A stretch of DNA of 6,130 bases from a bacterium HR20. GTDB lineage: Bacteria; Bacteroidota; Ignavibacteria; Kapaibacteriales; NICIL-2. The stretch spans positions 1-6,130 of the forward strand of contig BEHW01000111.1 of assembly GCA_002898675.1 (NCBI GenBank), in the 5' to 3' direction. This document shows, piece by piece, positions 1 through 6,007 of this stretch. Position 1 is the first letter of the stretch; each line of letters begins with the position of its first letter. Position numbers and translations under genes: made by a program. The notes under the pieces were generated by a model. That model did not search any database, was not told where the DNA came from, and saw nothing but the letters and a program-made list of their open reading frames with translations.

Positions 1-193
1 GTGTGTTAGTATAGTCGCCAATCGCCCACACGTACACGCTGGAAGAATCCGCAGCCATGGCTTCGAGAAAGTAGGCCGGTCGTGGTGTGGTGATGCCGAA
101 GGCAGCGTTGATGACGCTGGTGGGGATTGAGCGGTGCTGTGCTACTCCAGGGAGAGCAACCAGCAGAGTCCAAAGAAAAATGAGGGCAATCAT
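1..193 (-). CDS. Exported protein of unknown function, N-terminal 64 codons (runs off the left edge)
   Basis: The ATG at 193 opens a frame that stays open to the window edge. The first residues, MIALIFLWTLLVALPGVA, form a classic signal peptide with probable cleavage before Q19 (GVA|QH). The mature start has Pro, Ser and Thr residues, then a beta-type stretch with SSVYVWAIGDY near residues 51-61. This could be the first strand of a propeller or another beta-rich extracellular domain, but that is a guess. A good ribosome binding site (GGTGGAG) sits 5 nt before the ATG. The gene lies 18 nt after the stop of the cysteine-rich secreted protein gene, so the two are probably co-transcribed. I do not recognise the family. 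An overlapping 74-codon frame in the same region has no signal peptide and ends at 6, and I regard it as a shadow. Confidence 0.72.
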   Translation of the reverse strand, partial: MIALIFLWTLLVALPGVAQHRSIPTSVINAAFGITTPRPAYFLEAMAADSSSVYVWAIGDYTNT

Positions 194-198
194 GACTA

Positions 199-205
199 CT
201 CCACC
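199..205 (-). promoter_or_regulatory. Ribosome binding site of the left-edge exported protein
   Basis: The minus strand reads GGTGGAG, then TAGTC, then ATG at 193. The GGAG core is 5 nt from the start codon. This is one of only two convincing Shine-Dalgarno sites in the window, and it fixes the start of a gene that is otherwise easy to miss. It lies within the 18-nt spacer after the upstream stop codon, so coupled translation is also possible. Confidence 0.55.
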
Positions 206-211
206 AATTGT

Positions 212-904
212 TCAACAACCATCTTCGCACGGTTTTGCGTACTGATCCTGTTGGCTGCAGGGGAGCAGTGCATACTTGCCGACCAAGCGCAGTGCATAGA
301 CGGTACTCAAGGGTTGCAGTGGATTCGGCTGCGTGCAGATTTCATACTCGCGCTTGCAGCATGTCTGCCCGCAGGGATGCCATTTCCACGTCTTGACAGT
401 GTTCGATTGCGGATCAAAATTGGGGTCGGGGAATTGATACCCTTGCTCGCAGCTTTCGCGCGCGTTGACGCTGTAGGTGCACGACAGCCAAATGCCACAG
501 GCAGCGGTATAGACGCTTGCTGTGCGGAGCGAACCTTGCTGACAATCGGGAATAGGATACTGCACGCCCCAATTGCTATATGTCTGGTTTTCGAGAAGGT
601 GCGTCAGGGTGGCTTGGGTGATGTAATCGAGCAGCCCAGAATAGCTGTGGTGGTACAGCACAAGCCGATCCCATCCACCACAACCTGCAAGTGGTTGGAT
701 ACCGGATTCCTCGTGCGCGATCTCTAAGCGTCCGTTGCAGACGCGCCAGAGGTACGTTACTTGTGCGACGCAGTCGGGAGGGCCAAGCGTTAGATTGATC
801 GTCTCACTTCGCCATGGCGAGCAGCCCGGATCGTCTGGTGGGCAGAGGGGTTGGGCACTCATCCCGAGTATGCAGGCAAGGGAGAGTACTATGACGTATT
901 TCAT
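212..904 (-). CDS. Cysteine-rich secreted protein of unknown function
   Basis: The product is 230 aa. The frame is open further upstream to 1000, but the ATG at 904 is chosen because it starts a clean signal peptide (MKYVIVLSLACILGMSA) with probable cleavage before Q19. The mature chain of about 212 residues has 16 cysteines, at 21, 28, 45, 56, 75, 121, 136, 142, 152, 178, 182, 183, 190, 216, 226 and 230. The last is the terminal residue. An even number in an exported protein suggests disulfides. Cys11 lies too early, and in too poor a lipobox, for a lipoprotein. Other features are CPPDDPGCSPW at 21-31, an adjacent CC pair at 182-183, many aromatic residues and no visible membrane helix. I recognise no domain or catalytic motif. 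CxxCC (178-183 region) could bind metal, but the export signal makes disulfides likelier. It precedes another exported protein gene by 18 nt. No strong ribosome binding site is visible. Confidence 0.82.
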   Translation of the reverse strand: MKYVIVLSLACILGMSAQPLCPPDDPGCSPWRSETINLTLGPPDCVAQVTYLWRVCNGRLEIAHEESGIQPLAGCGGWDRLVLYHHSYSGLLDYITQATLTHLLENQTYSNWGVQYPIPDCQQGSLRTASVYTAACGIWLSCTYSVNARESCEQGYQFPDPNFDPQSNTVKTWKWHPCGQTCCKREYEICTQPNPLQPLSTVYALRLVGKYALLPCSQQDQYAKPCEDGC

Positions 905-940
905 GGCGACACCCAATGGATGATGGAACACTCCAGGTTC

Positions 941-969
941 AAGATAAGGATTTTTTTTGTTGCGAACAA
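941..969 (-). promoter_or_regulatory. Possible promoter for the cysteine-rich/exported protein pair
   Basis: In the 105-nt gap after nadC, the minus strand carries TTGTTC (964-969) and TATCTT (941-946), 17 nt apart. A run of eight A lies in the spacer. Transcription would start near 934, about 30 nt before the ATG at 904. The match to the sigma-70 consensus is only partial (3/6 and 4/6), and the Bacteroidota TAnnTTTG element is not well matched. The position, AT-rich context and spacing are the main support. Read-through from nadC cannot be excluded, because the gap holds no convincing terminator. Confidence 0.35.
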
Positions 970-1009
970 AATTGTTTGCGTTGGGCTGCCGCGGCGGCAT
1001 ACCTGCTGG

Positions 1010-1885
1010 TTACCGCCGTGCAATGGCAATGTCCATGGCGATATCGAGTGCGGGTGCCGAGTGCGTCAATGCACCAACCGAGATGTAGTCCACTCCCGTT
1101 TCGGCGATGGCGCGGACGGTCTCGAGCCGAACGCCACCAGAGGCTTCGGTCTCATAGCGTCGGTTGACCAACGCAACTCCACGGCGAAGCTCCTCGAGCG
1201 AGAAGTTGTCGAACATGATGCGATGAAATCCCCCGCAGGCGAGTGCACGCTCCAGCTCACTGAGCGATTGCACTTCGATCTCGATGCGGATCCGTCCTTC
1301 CTCCCACACCTGCCGAACTGCAGCCAGCGCGGCTTCGATGCCGCCTGCTGCTGCGATGTGGTTGTCCTTGATGAGCACCATGTCGAAGAGCCCCTGCCGG
1401 TGATTGTCCGCACCGCCAATGCGGCAGGCGTACTTATCGAGCAGTCGCCACCCCGGAATTGTTTTTCGCGTATCGAGAATGCGAGCGCCGGTCCCTGCAA
1501 CAGCCTCGACGTACTGGCGTGTCAGAGTCGCTACACCGCTCATCCGTTGGAGAAAATTCAGCGCTGTGCGTTCTGCTGCTAGCAGCGAGCGTGCCGAGCC
1601 GTAAATGTGGGCAAGGAGTGTGCCTGCAGCAACGGTGTCGCCGTCGCTGGCAAGCTCTTCCCATGCTGTGCTGGGATCAACAGTGTGGAACACCAATGCA
1701 GCCACGGGCAAACCACAGATTACCCCCGGCGATTTTGCCACAAGCGTTGCTCGTGCGCGACGATCAGCGGGAATGGTCGCTTCGCTGGTGATGTCCCCAC
1801 TGCCAATATCTTCGGCCAGGGCGATCTGCACAAGTCGGAGCACCGATGCATCGTAGAGCGCCTTATGCTGAACTTGCCGCACCAT
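1010..1885 (-). CDS. nadC: Nicotinate-nucleotide pyrophosphorylase (quinolinate phosphoribosyltransferase)
   Basis: The enzyme makes nicotinate mononucleotide, CO2 and pyrophosphate from quinolinate and phosphoribosyl pyrophosphate, the entry step into NAD synthesis in the cytosol. The product is 291 aa, normal for the family. Family motifs occur in order: EDIGSGDIT (25-33), ERTALNFLQRMSGVAT (105-120), ILDTRKTIPG (136-145), KYACRIGGADNHRQGL (151-166), LIKDNH (171-176), IEIEVQSL (201-208), IMFDNF (223-228) and SVGALTHSAPALDI (269-282). Likely substrate-binding residues include R106, R140, K141, R163, K173, H176, E204 and D226, all present. The ATG at 1885 is preferred because it gives a normal N-terminus, and it overlaps the end of kmo by 23 nt. 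The next ATG upstream, at 1930, would add 15 residues inside kmo. The frame opens at TTG 1945. The overlap suggests coupled translation. With kmo upstream, quinolinate probably comes from tryptophan rather than aspartate. Confidence 0.96.
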   Translation of the reverse strand: MVRQVQHKALYDASVLRLVQIALAEDIGSGDITSEATIPADRRARATLVAKSPGVICGLPVAALVFHTVDPSTAWEELASDGDTVAAGTLLAHIYGSARSLLAAERTALNFLQRMSGVATLTRQYVEAVAGTGARILDTRKTIPGWRLLDKYACRIGGADNHRQGLFDMVLIKDNHIAAAGGIEAALAAVRQVWEEGRIRIEIEVQSLSELERALACGGFHRIMFDNFSLEELRRGVALVNRRYETEASGGVRLETVRAIAETGVDYISVGALTHSAPALDIAMDIAIARR

Positions 1886-3221
1886 ATCGCTCGAGAATCT
1901 GACGGTACGTGTCGAGCAGTGCTGGATCATCCCAGCGGTGGTCAATATCCGGCAACGCCAAAATCTGGCTGATGACGCGTTCGTTCGCCTGACCGCGGCG
2001 GTACGCTTCGTCGTAGGAAACCTCTGGGGTGAACGTCACCAGCGTGTAGAGCGGCGTGTACAGCTCGGGGAAGTGCTCGAACAGGAGAAGCTCGATCTTC
2101 TTGCGCAGGATAAAGCGTGGATCGGCGACTTTGTCGCGCATTTCGACGAAGTTATCGAGCGCAAGCTGCGCGACGGCATCGCCAGCGGGTTTGCGCATGC
2201 GTTGGTATTCGGCGAGCGCTGCATCCCAATCGTCCGAGAAGCGATCGAGCAGCTCGTCGAGAATGCGACAATCCTCGAAGCCAGCGTTCATACCTTGTCC
2301 ATAGAACGGCACGATCGCATGTGCTGCATCGCCGATGAGCACCGTTCGTCCTACAACCCACGGATAGCACCGAATTGTCACCAACGAAGAAAGCGGGTTG
2401 CGCTCGAAGTCTTCGAGCAATGTCGGCATGTGTGGGACAGCATCGGGGAAGAAGCGCTCGAAGAATGCCGATACGTCGGCGCGGGTGCGAAGCTGTTCGA
2501 ACGAAACTTCTCCCTCGAACGGCAGAAACAGCGTGCACGTGAAGGTGCCTTCCGGGTTGGGCAGTGCAATCATCATGAAACTGTGGCGCGGCCAAATGTG
2601 GAGCGCATTTGGTTCCATCCGGAATCCCCCGCCCTCGGCTGCTGGGATGGTCAGTTCTTTGTAGCCGTACTCGAGGTATTCTTGGCAGTAGTTGTATCGG
2701 TCGCGGTAGTGGAGTGCATCGCGGACCGAAGAGAACGCACCATCGGCACCGACGAGCACATCGCATTCGATCCGGCGCTGCTCGCCAGTGGCGGTGTGCA
2801 CAAACGTTGCGGCTGGTACATCGGGATCTACTCCAACGCAGCGCCATTCAAATTCCAGGGTAACATTGGGCAAGCGGTCGGCTGCTTCTACCAATGCCAG
2901 GTTGAGGTGCCCACGCGATAGTGAGCGGATTGCTTGCCCTGCTATGCCGTAGGGTTGGAATTCGAGCGTTGAATCCTCGTGGTGAATCATTCGTCCCCGC
3001 ATAGGGATCGTCAAGGGGAGGACACTCTCGGCAATGCCCGCCCGCTCGAGCGCTCGAATGCCACGGTCGCTCAAGGCAAGATTGATCGAGCGCCCGCCAG
3101 CAAAACCATGCCGGCGCATGTCCGGTCGCCGCTCCACAACATGCACGGCGTAGCCGCGCCGCCCAAGTAAAAGCGCCAGCAATGCGCCAACGAGTCCACC
3201 GCCAACGATGACAATTTCCAT
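1863..3221 (-). CDS. kmo: Kynurenine 3-monooxygenase (FAD-dependent)
   Basis: The enzyme hydroxylates L-kynurenine to 3-hydroxykynurenine with NADPH and O2, in the tryptophan-to-quinolinate branch. The product is 452 aa, typical for bacterial forms, and lacks the C-terminal membrane anchor of eukaryotic enzymes. An FAD-binding Rossmann start is visible (IVIVGGGLVGALLALLLG, 3-20), with the acidic end of the second strand at VVERR. Other motifs are GRSINLALSDRG (43-54), IPMRGRMIH (72-80), LVGADGAFSSVR (156-167), GYKEL (186-190), LHIWPR (207-212), the GD motif VLIGDAAHAIVPFYGQGMNA (294-313) and NFVEMRDKV (357-365). R77, Y91 and Y403 match by pattern the residues that bind kynurenine in known enzymes (human R85, Y99, Y398). 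These, more than general flavin-hydroxylase features, separate it from related hydroxylases. The ATG at 3221 is 7 nt after the stop of the barrel gene. No clear ribosome binding site is present, so translational coupling is likely. It overlaps nadC downstream. Confidence 0.95.
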   Translation of the reverse strand: MEIVIVGGGLVGALLALLLGRRGYAVHVVERRPDMRRHGFAGGRSINLALSDRGIRALERAGIAESVLPLTIPMRGRMIHHEDSTLEFQPYGIAGQAIRSLSRGHLNLALVEAADRLPNVTLEFEWRCVGVDPDVPAATFVHTATGEQRRIECDVLVGADGAFSSVRDALHYRDRYNYCQEYLEYGYKELTIPAAEGGGFRMEPNALHIWPRHSFMMIALPNPEGTFTCTLFLPFEGEVSFEQLRTRADVSAFFERFFPDAVPHMPTLLEDFERNPLSSLVTIRCYPWVVGRTVLIGDAAHAIVPFYGQGMNAGFEDCRILDELLDRFSDDWDAALAEYQRMRKPAGDAVAQLALDNFVEMRDKVADPRFILRKKIELLLFEHFPELYTPLYTLVTFTPEVSYDEAYRRGQANERVISQILALPDIDHRWDDPALLDTYRQILERYGAASSA

Positions 3222-3228
3222 GGCACTG

Positions 3229-3993
3229 TCAGAATGGATACTGGACCCAGAGGGACACTTGCAGAAATTGTTCGATTGGTTCGTTGGTTTGAAAAATCGT
3301 CGTCGGCGTTAGCAGCCCTGCGCGACGGTTGCGGTCGGTCGTCCGCGTGTCGCGTCCGATGAGGTTGAAAGCCCCCCAGGCAAGGCTGAGGTTGATGAGA
3401 ACTTTTTCTTCGAGCACACCCTGGGCGCCGAGCCGAAGCGCTCCTCCAGCGCGAAGGACTGTCGGCTTGAGCGTTGTGTCAATCGAATAGTCGGGGATTA
3501 CCTGTCCGGTTGCTTTGTCGCTGACCAGGTAGAGGAAGTGCGGCCCTTCGACCAGCGAAAGGCGTGGCTCGAGGCTGGCATAGAGGAATGCCTGCGCAAG
3601 CGGCAGATCTGCAAACCGATACTGCAGCCCTGCAGAGAGGGTGAACATATCAGCTGAGACTTCCGCGCGACCGATGTAGAGCAAGTTTTCCTGCCGCTGC
3701 TTGCCGCGAAAGAAAATCGCTTCGAGGCTCACAGGTAAAAACCACCGCGCCTGCTGGTCGAGTGCCTGGAGAAAGCGAACTGTCAGTCCTGACTGTGCAC
3801 CGATGAAGCGTGAACCAGTTACGTAGAGACTACCAGAATCGTTGTTTGCAGGAGTGAAGATGAGGTTCGTCGCGGTGCTGCCAACCAAGAACGTTGCTGT
3901 GTAGCCAGCTGCTGCGGTGGTGCGGTAGATCTGGGCGGAACTTGTGGTGATCGCAATCAAAGCAACCAGCAGGATGATACGCGCTGAAGACAT
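3229..3993 (-). CDS. Probable outer-membrane beta-barrel protein, unknown function
   Basis: The product is 254 aa. The ATG at 3993 begins a signal peptide (MSSARIILLVALIAITTSSA) with probable cleavage before Q21. The frame is open to a TTG at 4017, which would only add an unlikely extension. The mature chain has no cysteine and shows alternating polar/hydrophobic strands with turn-rich loops, for example RWFLPVSLEAIFF (83-95), FTLSAGLQYRFADLP (117-131) and FLQVSLWVQYPF (243-254). Ending in phenylalanine within an aromatic strand is the usual barrel-assembly signal for outer-membrane proteins. The length suits 8 to 10 strands. No known porin or transporter family is recognised. It leads a compact unit with kmo (7-nt gap) and nadC, and has a plausible promoter upstream. 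A role in uptake of a tryptophan-pathway compound is possible from context alone, but chance co-transcription is equally consistent. Confidence 0.78.
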   Translation of the reverse strand: MSSARIILLVALIAITTSSAQIYRTTAAAGYTATFLVGSTATNLIFTPANNDSGSLYVTGSRFIGAQSGLTVRFLQALDQQARWFLPVSLEAIFFRGKQRQENLLYIGRAEVSADMFTLSAGLQYRFADLPLAQAFLYASLEPRLSLVEGPHFLYLVSDKATGQVIPDYSIDTTLKPTVLRAGGALRLGAQGVLEEKVLINLSLAWGAFNLIGRDTRTTDRNRRAGLLTPTTIFQTNEPIEQFLQVSLWVQYPF

Positions 3994-4026
3994 GACGATG
4001 CCGCGTGGATACAACAAGTGCGAGCG

Positions 4027-4054
4027 AATATACGAGCCACTTTCGTAGAACCAA
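4027..4054 (-). promoter_or_regulatory. Candidate promoter for the barrel-kmo-nadC unit
   Basis: The 72-nt gap between the glycosyltransferase stop and the barrel start carries TTGGTT (4049-4054) and TATATT (4027-4032) on the minus strand, 16 nt apart. The -10 part, extended to TATATTCG, also matches 7 of 8 positions of the Bacteroidota TAnnTTTG element. Initiation near 4020 would leave a leader of about 27 nt before the ATG at 3993. It is the best promoter-like signal in the window by position and sequence. It suggests the NAD genes are transcribed separately from the envelope genes upstream. Confidence 0.42.
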
Positions 4055-4065
4055 TCCTGCCGCCG

Positions 4066-5013
4066 CTACACTTGCTCGCGGATGTGGTATTCCCGTGTGC
4101 TCTGCGATTGGCGGACGATCAGCTCGCCGACCAAACCAATCGAGATAAGCTGCATGCCGACGATCATGAACGCAACCGCCATCAGTAGGAGCGGGCGGTT
4201 CGTCAAGTACGTCCCGCCGAGCATCCATTCGATTGTCAGCCCGAGCGCTATTGCGAAGCCGACGACCATCAGCAGCGTGCCAATCGAGCCGAACAGATGC
4301 AACGGGCGCTTGAGGTAGCGCGTGGTCAAAATCACCGTCAGCAAATCCAGGAAGCCTTTGATGTAGCGGCTGGCACCGAACTTCGAGCGTCCGTACTTGC
4401 GCCGGTGATGTTGGACAGGAATTTCCGTGACGCGGAATCCTTCCCAGTGCGCCAGGGCTGGAATGTAGCGGTGCATTTCGCCGTAGAGTGTCAGCGTGCG
4501 GATGACCTCAGCGCGGTACGCCTTCAGTCCGCAGTTGAAGTCGTGGAGCCGAAGTCCGCTGACTGCGGAGACGACGGCATTGAACAGTTTCGAGGGGAGC
4601 GTTTTCTCCAGTGGATCGTGACGGACTTGCTTCCACCCTGAGACCAAGTCGTAGCCTTTGTCGAGCACAGCCAGGAGTCGCGGGATTTCTGCGGGGTCGT
4701 CCTGCAAGTCCGCGTCGAGCGTGACGACGAGTTCATAGCGTGCGTGCTCGAATCCCACCGCAAGTGCAGCAGATTTGCCGTAGTTGCGGCGGAAGCGAAT
4801 ACCTCGGATACGTGGATTCCGCTGGTGTGCGTGGCGGACGATTGCAAACGAGCCATCACGCGAGCCATCGTCAACGAAAATGATTTCGTAGCGATCGCCA
4901 GCAAGTGCTGTCAGCACCGCCTCAAGACGCTCGATAAGCTCGCTGAGCGAGGCTTCTTCGTCGAGCACCGGGATGACAGCGCTTATGCCACGCTCGCTGT
5001 ATGGTGCGTTCAT
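4066..5013 (-). CDS. GT2 family glycosyltransferase, DPM1/GtrB-like, with two C-terminal membrane helices
   Basis: The product is 315 aa. It probably transfers a sugar from a nucleotide donor to a polyprenyl phosphate at the inner membrane, supplying lipid-linked sugar for envelope glycans. The N-terminal GT-A domain has AVIPVLDEEASL (12-23), IIFVDDGSRDGS (44-55), RNYGKSAALAVGF (76-88) and the metal/donor motif TLDADLQDDP (98-107). It continues with SGWKQVRHDP (125-134), HDFNCGLKAYR (157-167) and the late motif HHRRKYGRSKFG (202-213). Two hydrophobic helices follow, at about 238-262 and 273-300, as in polyprenyl-phosphate glucosyltransferases of the GtrB type. The ATG at 5013 is chosen because GGAGG lies 8 nt upstream. 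A TTG at 5046 is the alternative. It follows the exported barrel-like gene by 36 nt. The actual sugar and acceptor cannot be read from the sequence; relatives include ArnC and dolichol-phosphate mannose synthases. Confidence 0.92.
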   Translation of the reverse strand: MNAPYSERGISAVIPVLDEEASLSELIERLEAVLTALAGDRYEIIFVDDGSRDGSFAIVRHAHQRNPRIRGIRFRRNYGKSAALAVGFEHARYELVVTLDADLQDDPAEIPRLLAVLDKGYDLVSGWKQVRHDPLEKTLPSKLFNAVVSAVSGLRLHDFNCGLKAYRAEVIRTLTLYGEMHRYIPALAHWEGFRVTEIPVQHHRRKYGRSKFGASRYIKGFLDLLTVILTTRYLKRPLHLFGSIGTLLMVVGFAIALGLTIEWMLGGTYLTNRPLLLMAVAFMIVGMQLISIGLVGELIVRQSQSTREYHIREQV

Positions 5014-5027
5014 TGGAGTTCCCTCCA
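5014..5027 (-). promoter_or_regulatory. Ribosome binding site of the glycosyltransferase, inside a small perfect hairpin
   Basis: Immediately before the ATG at 5013 the minus strand reads TGGAG-GGAA-CTCCA. This is a 5-bp perfect stem closed by GGAA, which fits the stable GNRA loop class. The Shine-Dalgarno core GGAGG (5022-5026) lies partly in the stem and partly in the loop. The site decides the start codon of the glycosyltransferase. A ribosome arriving from the upstream gene, whose stop is 36 nt away, could open the hairpin. Whether it regulates anything is unknown. Confidence 0.5.
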
Positions 5028-5049
5028 GTCGGTGAACCAGTGGCAAATA

Positions 5050-6006
5050 TCACTGTTGCCTGCCGATCATCGTGCGAATTCCATAGCGGTAGAGCATCCA
5101 CCGCGCATCGCGCAGGACGCTGGTCAGCGGCAGCTCTGCATACGCCTCGACTGTGAACGCGAAACTGCCGAACGATGCTTGCCATCCGGCGGCAATCTCT
5201 GCGTGCCAGCGCAGTGGGGTTGCCGTCGAAAGTCGAGCTTTGTTCATCAGGGTGACGGTATCCTGGCCGTTGCCATAGCGGATCGCATCCTTGGCGTCGG
5301 CAATTTGAACGTACTGCGTTGCTTCGCTCAGCACGAGCGCTGCAGCGTGGAGGCTTGCGGCGACGTAGTAGAACGAGCTGATTCGGTCAATGACATCGAT
5401 CCGTCGCATCGTGTCGAGTCGCAACGGCTTGGACGTGACGAACGCGCCGTAGATCGGCACCGCAACGCCGAGCCGCGCACCGAGGAAGTGTTCGTTGTTG
5501 AATAGCACGCTCACTTCGCGGAAGGGCGTTGGCTGTCCGCTCAGTGCCAGATACTTCCGTGAGGTGTCGAGACTGTAGAGGCGCTCTCGCGAAAGCTCGT
5601 ACGCCACATCAAACCGTGCCATGCAATGCAGAAGTGGAAGCATCCATTCCACCCGAAGGTTGATCGGTGCGCTGTAGCCGAGGCTGGGGAAATCATCGTC
5701 GGCATCGTCGGCTGACCATGGTTTTTTGATGTCATCTTCGTGGCTGCGGAAGGGGTTGTGTGCGCTCCAGCGCCCGACAATCGGACGGGTGCCGGATGTT
5801 GTGATGTTCGTTGCGCTTGAGTGCTGGTAGAAGTTGAGCGTCGAGCCGGCGAAATACCCGATAGCAGCGTAGGGACGCGGAAACCAACCCGTCGAGATGG
5901 ACTGGAAAAAGTCATCCCAGCCAAGGCTATCGTCGGTAGCTGCAGCGCACGAAACGCTGGCCGCAAGCGCGATGGCGAGTGCGACGATTGCTCTCTTGAC
6001 TGGCAT
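5050..6006 (-). CDS. Exported, probably outer-membrane barrel-like protein, unknown function
   Basis: The product is 318 aa. The ATG at 6006 begins MPVKRAIVALAIALAASVSC, a typical signal peptide, probably cut around residues 20-24. Cys20 is preceded by S-V-S, a poor lipobox, so a lipoprotein is possible but less likely. The frame is open to a GTG at 6036 inside the OmpA-like gene, which would spoil the signal peptide. The mature part is aromatic-rich with likely beta segments, such as YAAIGYFAGSTLNFY (46-60), INLRVEWMLPLL (115-126), FLGARLGVAVPIYGAFV (174-190) and SFAFTVEAYAEL (281-292). It has an acidic loop at 100-105 (DDADDD). SFYYVAASLHAAALVLSEA (211-229) looks helical. No family is recognised. 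The C-terminus (IGRQQ) lacks the usual terminal aromatic. The start lies one base after the stop of the OmpA-like gene (TGA-G-ATG) with no clear ribosome binding site, so translation is probably coupled to it. Confidence 0.75.
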   Translation of the reverse strand: MPVKRAIVALAIALAASVSCAAATDDSLGWDDFFQSISTGWFPRPYAAIGYFAGSTLNFYQHSSATNITTSGTRPIVGRWSAHNPFRSHEDDIKKPWSADDADDDFPSLGYSAPINLRVEWMLPLLHCMARFDVAYELSRERLYSLDTSRKYLALSGQPTPFREVSVLFNNEHFLGARLGVAVPIYGAFVTSKPLRLDTMRRIDVIDRISSFYYVAASLHAAALVLSEATQYVQIADAKDAIRYGNGQDTVTLMNKARLSTATPLRWHAEIAAGWQASFGSFAFTVEAYAELPLTSVLRDARWMLYRYGIRTMIGRQQ

Positions 6007-6007
6007 C

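Noticed and set aside
6..230. Similarity between GCSPWSS in the shadow frame at the left edge and GCSPWRS in the cysteine-rich protein, considered as a duplicated gene
   Set aside because: The match is a handful of residues, in a frame that is not the coding one. The true left-edge protein does not contain it.
134..727. A 197-codon plus-strand open frame opposite the cysteine-rich gene
   Set aside because: The minus-strand frame has a signal peptide and patterned cysteines. The plus frame has no start signal or coherent domain.
961..980. Inverted repeat AACAA-AA-TTGTT with flanking GC pairs, considered as an operator or terminator
   Set aside because: The two-base centre is too tight for an RNA hairpin, an A/C mismatch breaks the minus-strand stem, and no second copy occurs elsewhere to suggest an operator.
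987..999. TGCCG-CCG-CGGCA hairpin just after nadC, considered as an intrinsic terminator
   Set aside because: The stem is only 5 bp and no T run follows on the minus strand. The nearby T run at 951-958 is on the plus strand and reads as A on the transcript.
851..1582. A 243-codon plus-strand open frame opposite nadC and the gap beside it
   Set aside because: It covers the well-supported nadC in antisense, has no recognisable motif, and its start lies inside the signal-peptide region of the cysteine-rich gene.
1938..2921. A 327-codon plus-strand open frame opposite kmo
   Set aside because: It lies wholly antisense to a gene with all kmo motifs. Its translation shows no domain or signal peptide. 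Long antisense frames are expected in GC-rich coding DNA.
4744..5505. A 253-codon plus-strand open frame opposite the glycosyltransferase and barrel-like genes
   Set aside because: It spans the junction of two minus-strand genes, including the glycosyltransferase motif region, and looks like low-grade shadow sequence.
5947..6006. Lipoprotein signal (Cys20) in the barrel-like protein
   Set aside because: The residues before Cys are S-V-S, which does not fit the usual Leu/Val/Ile at -3. Ordinary signal-peptidase cleavage is more likely.
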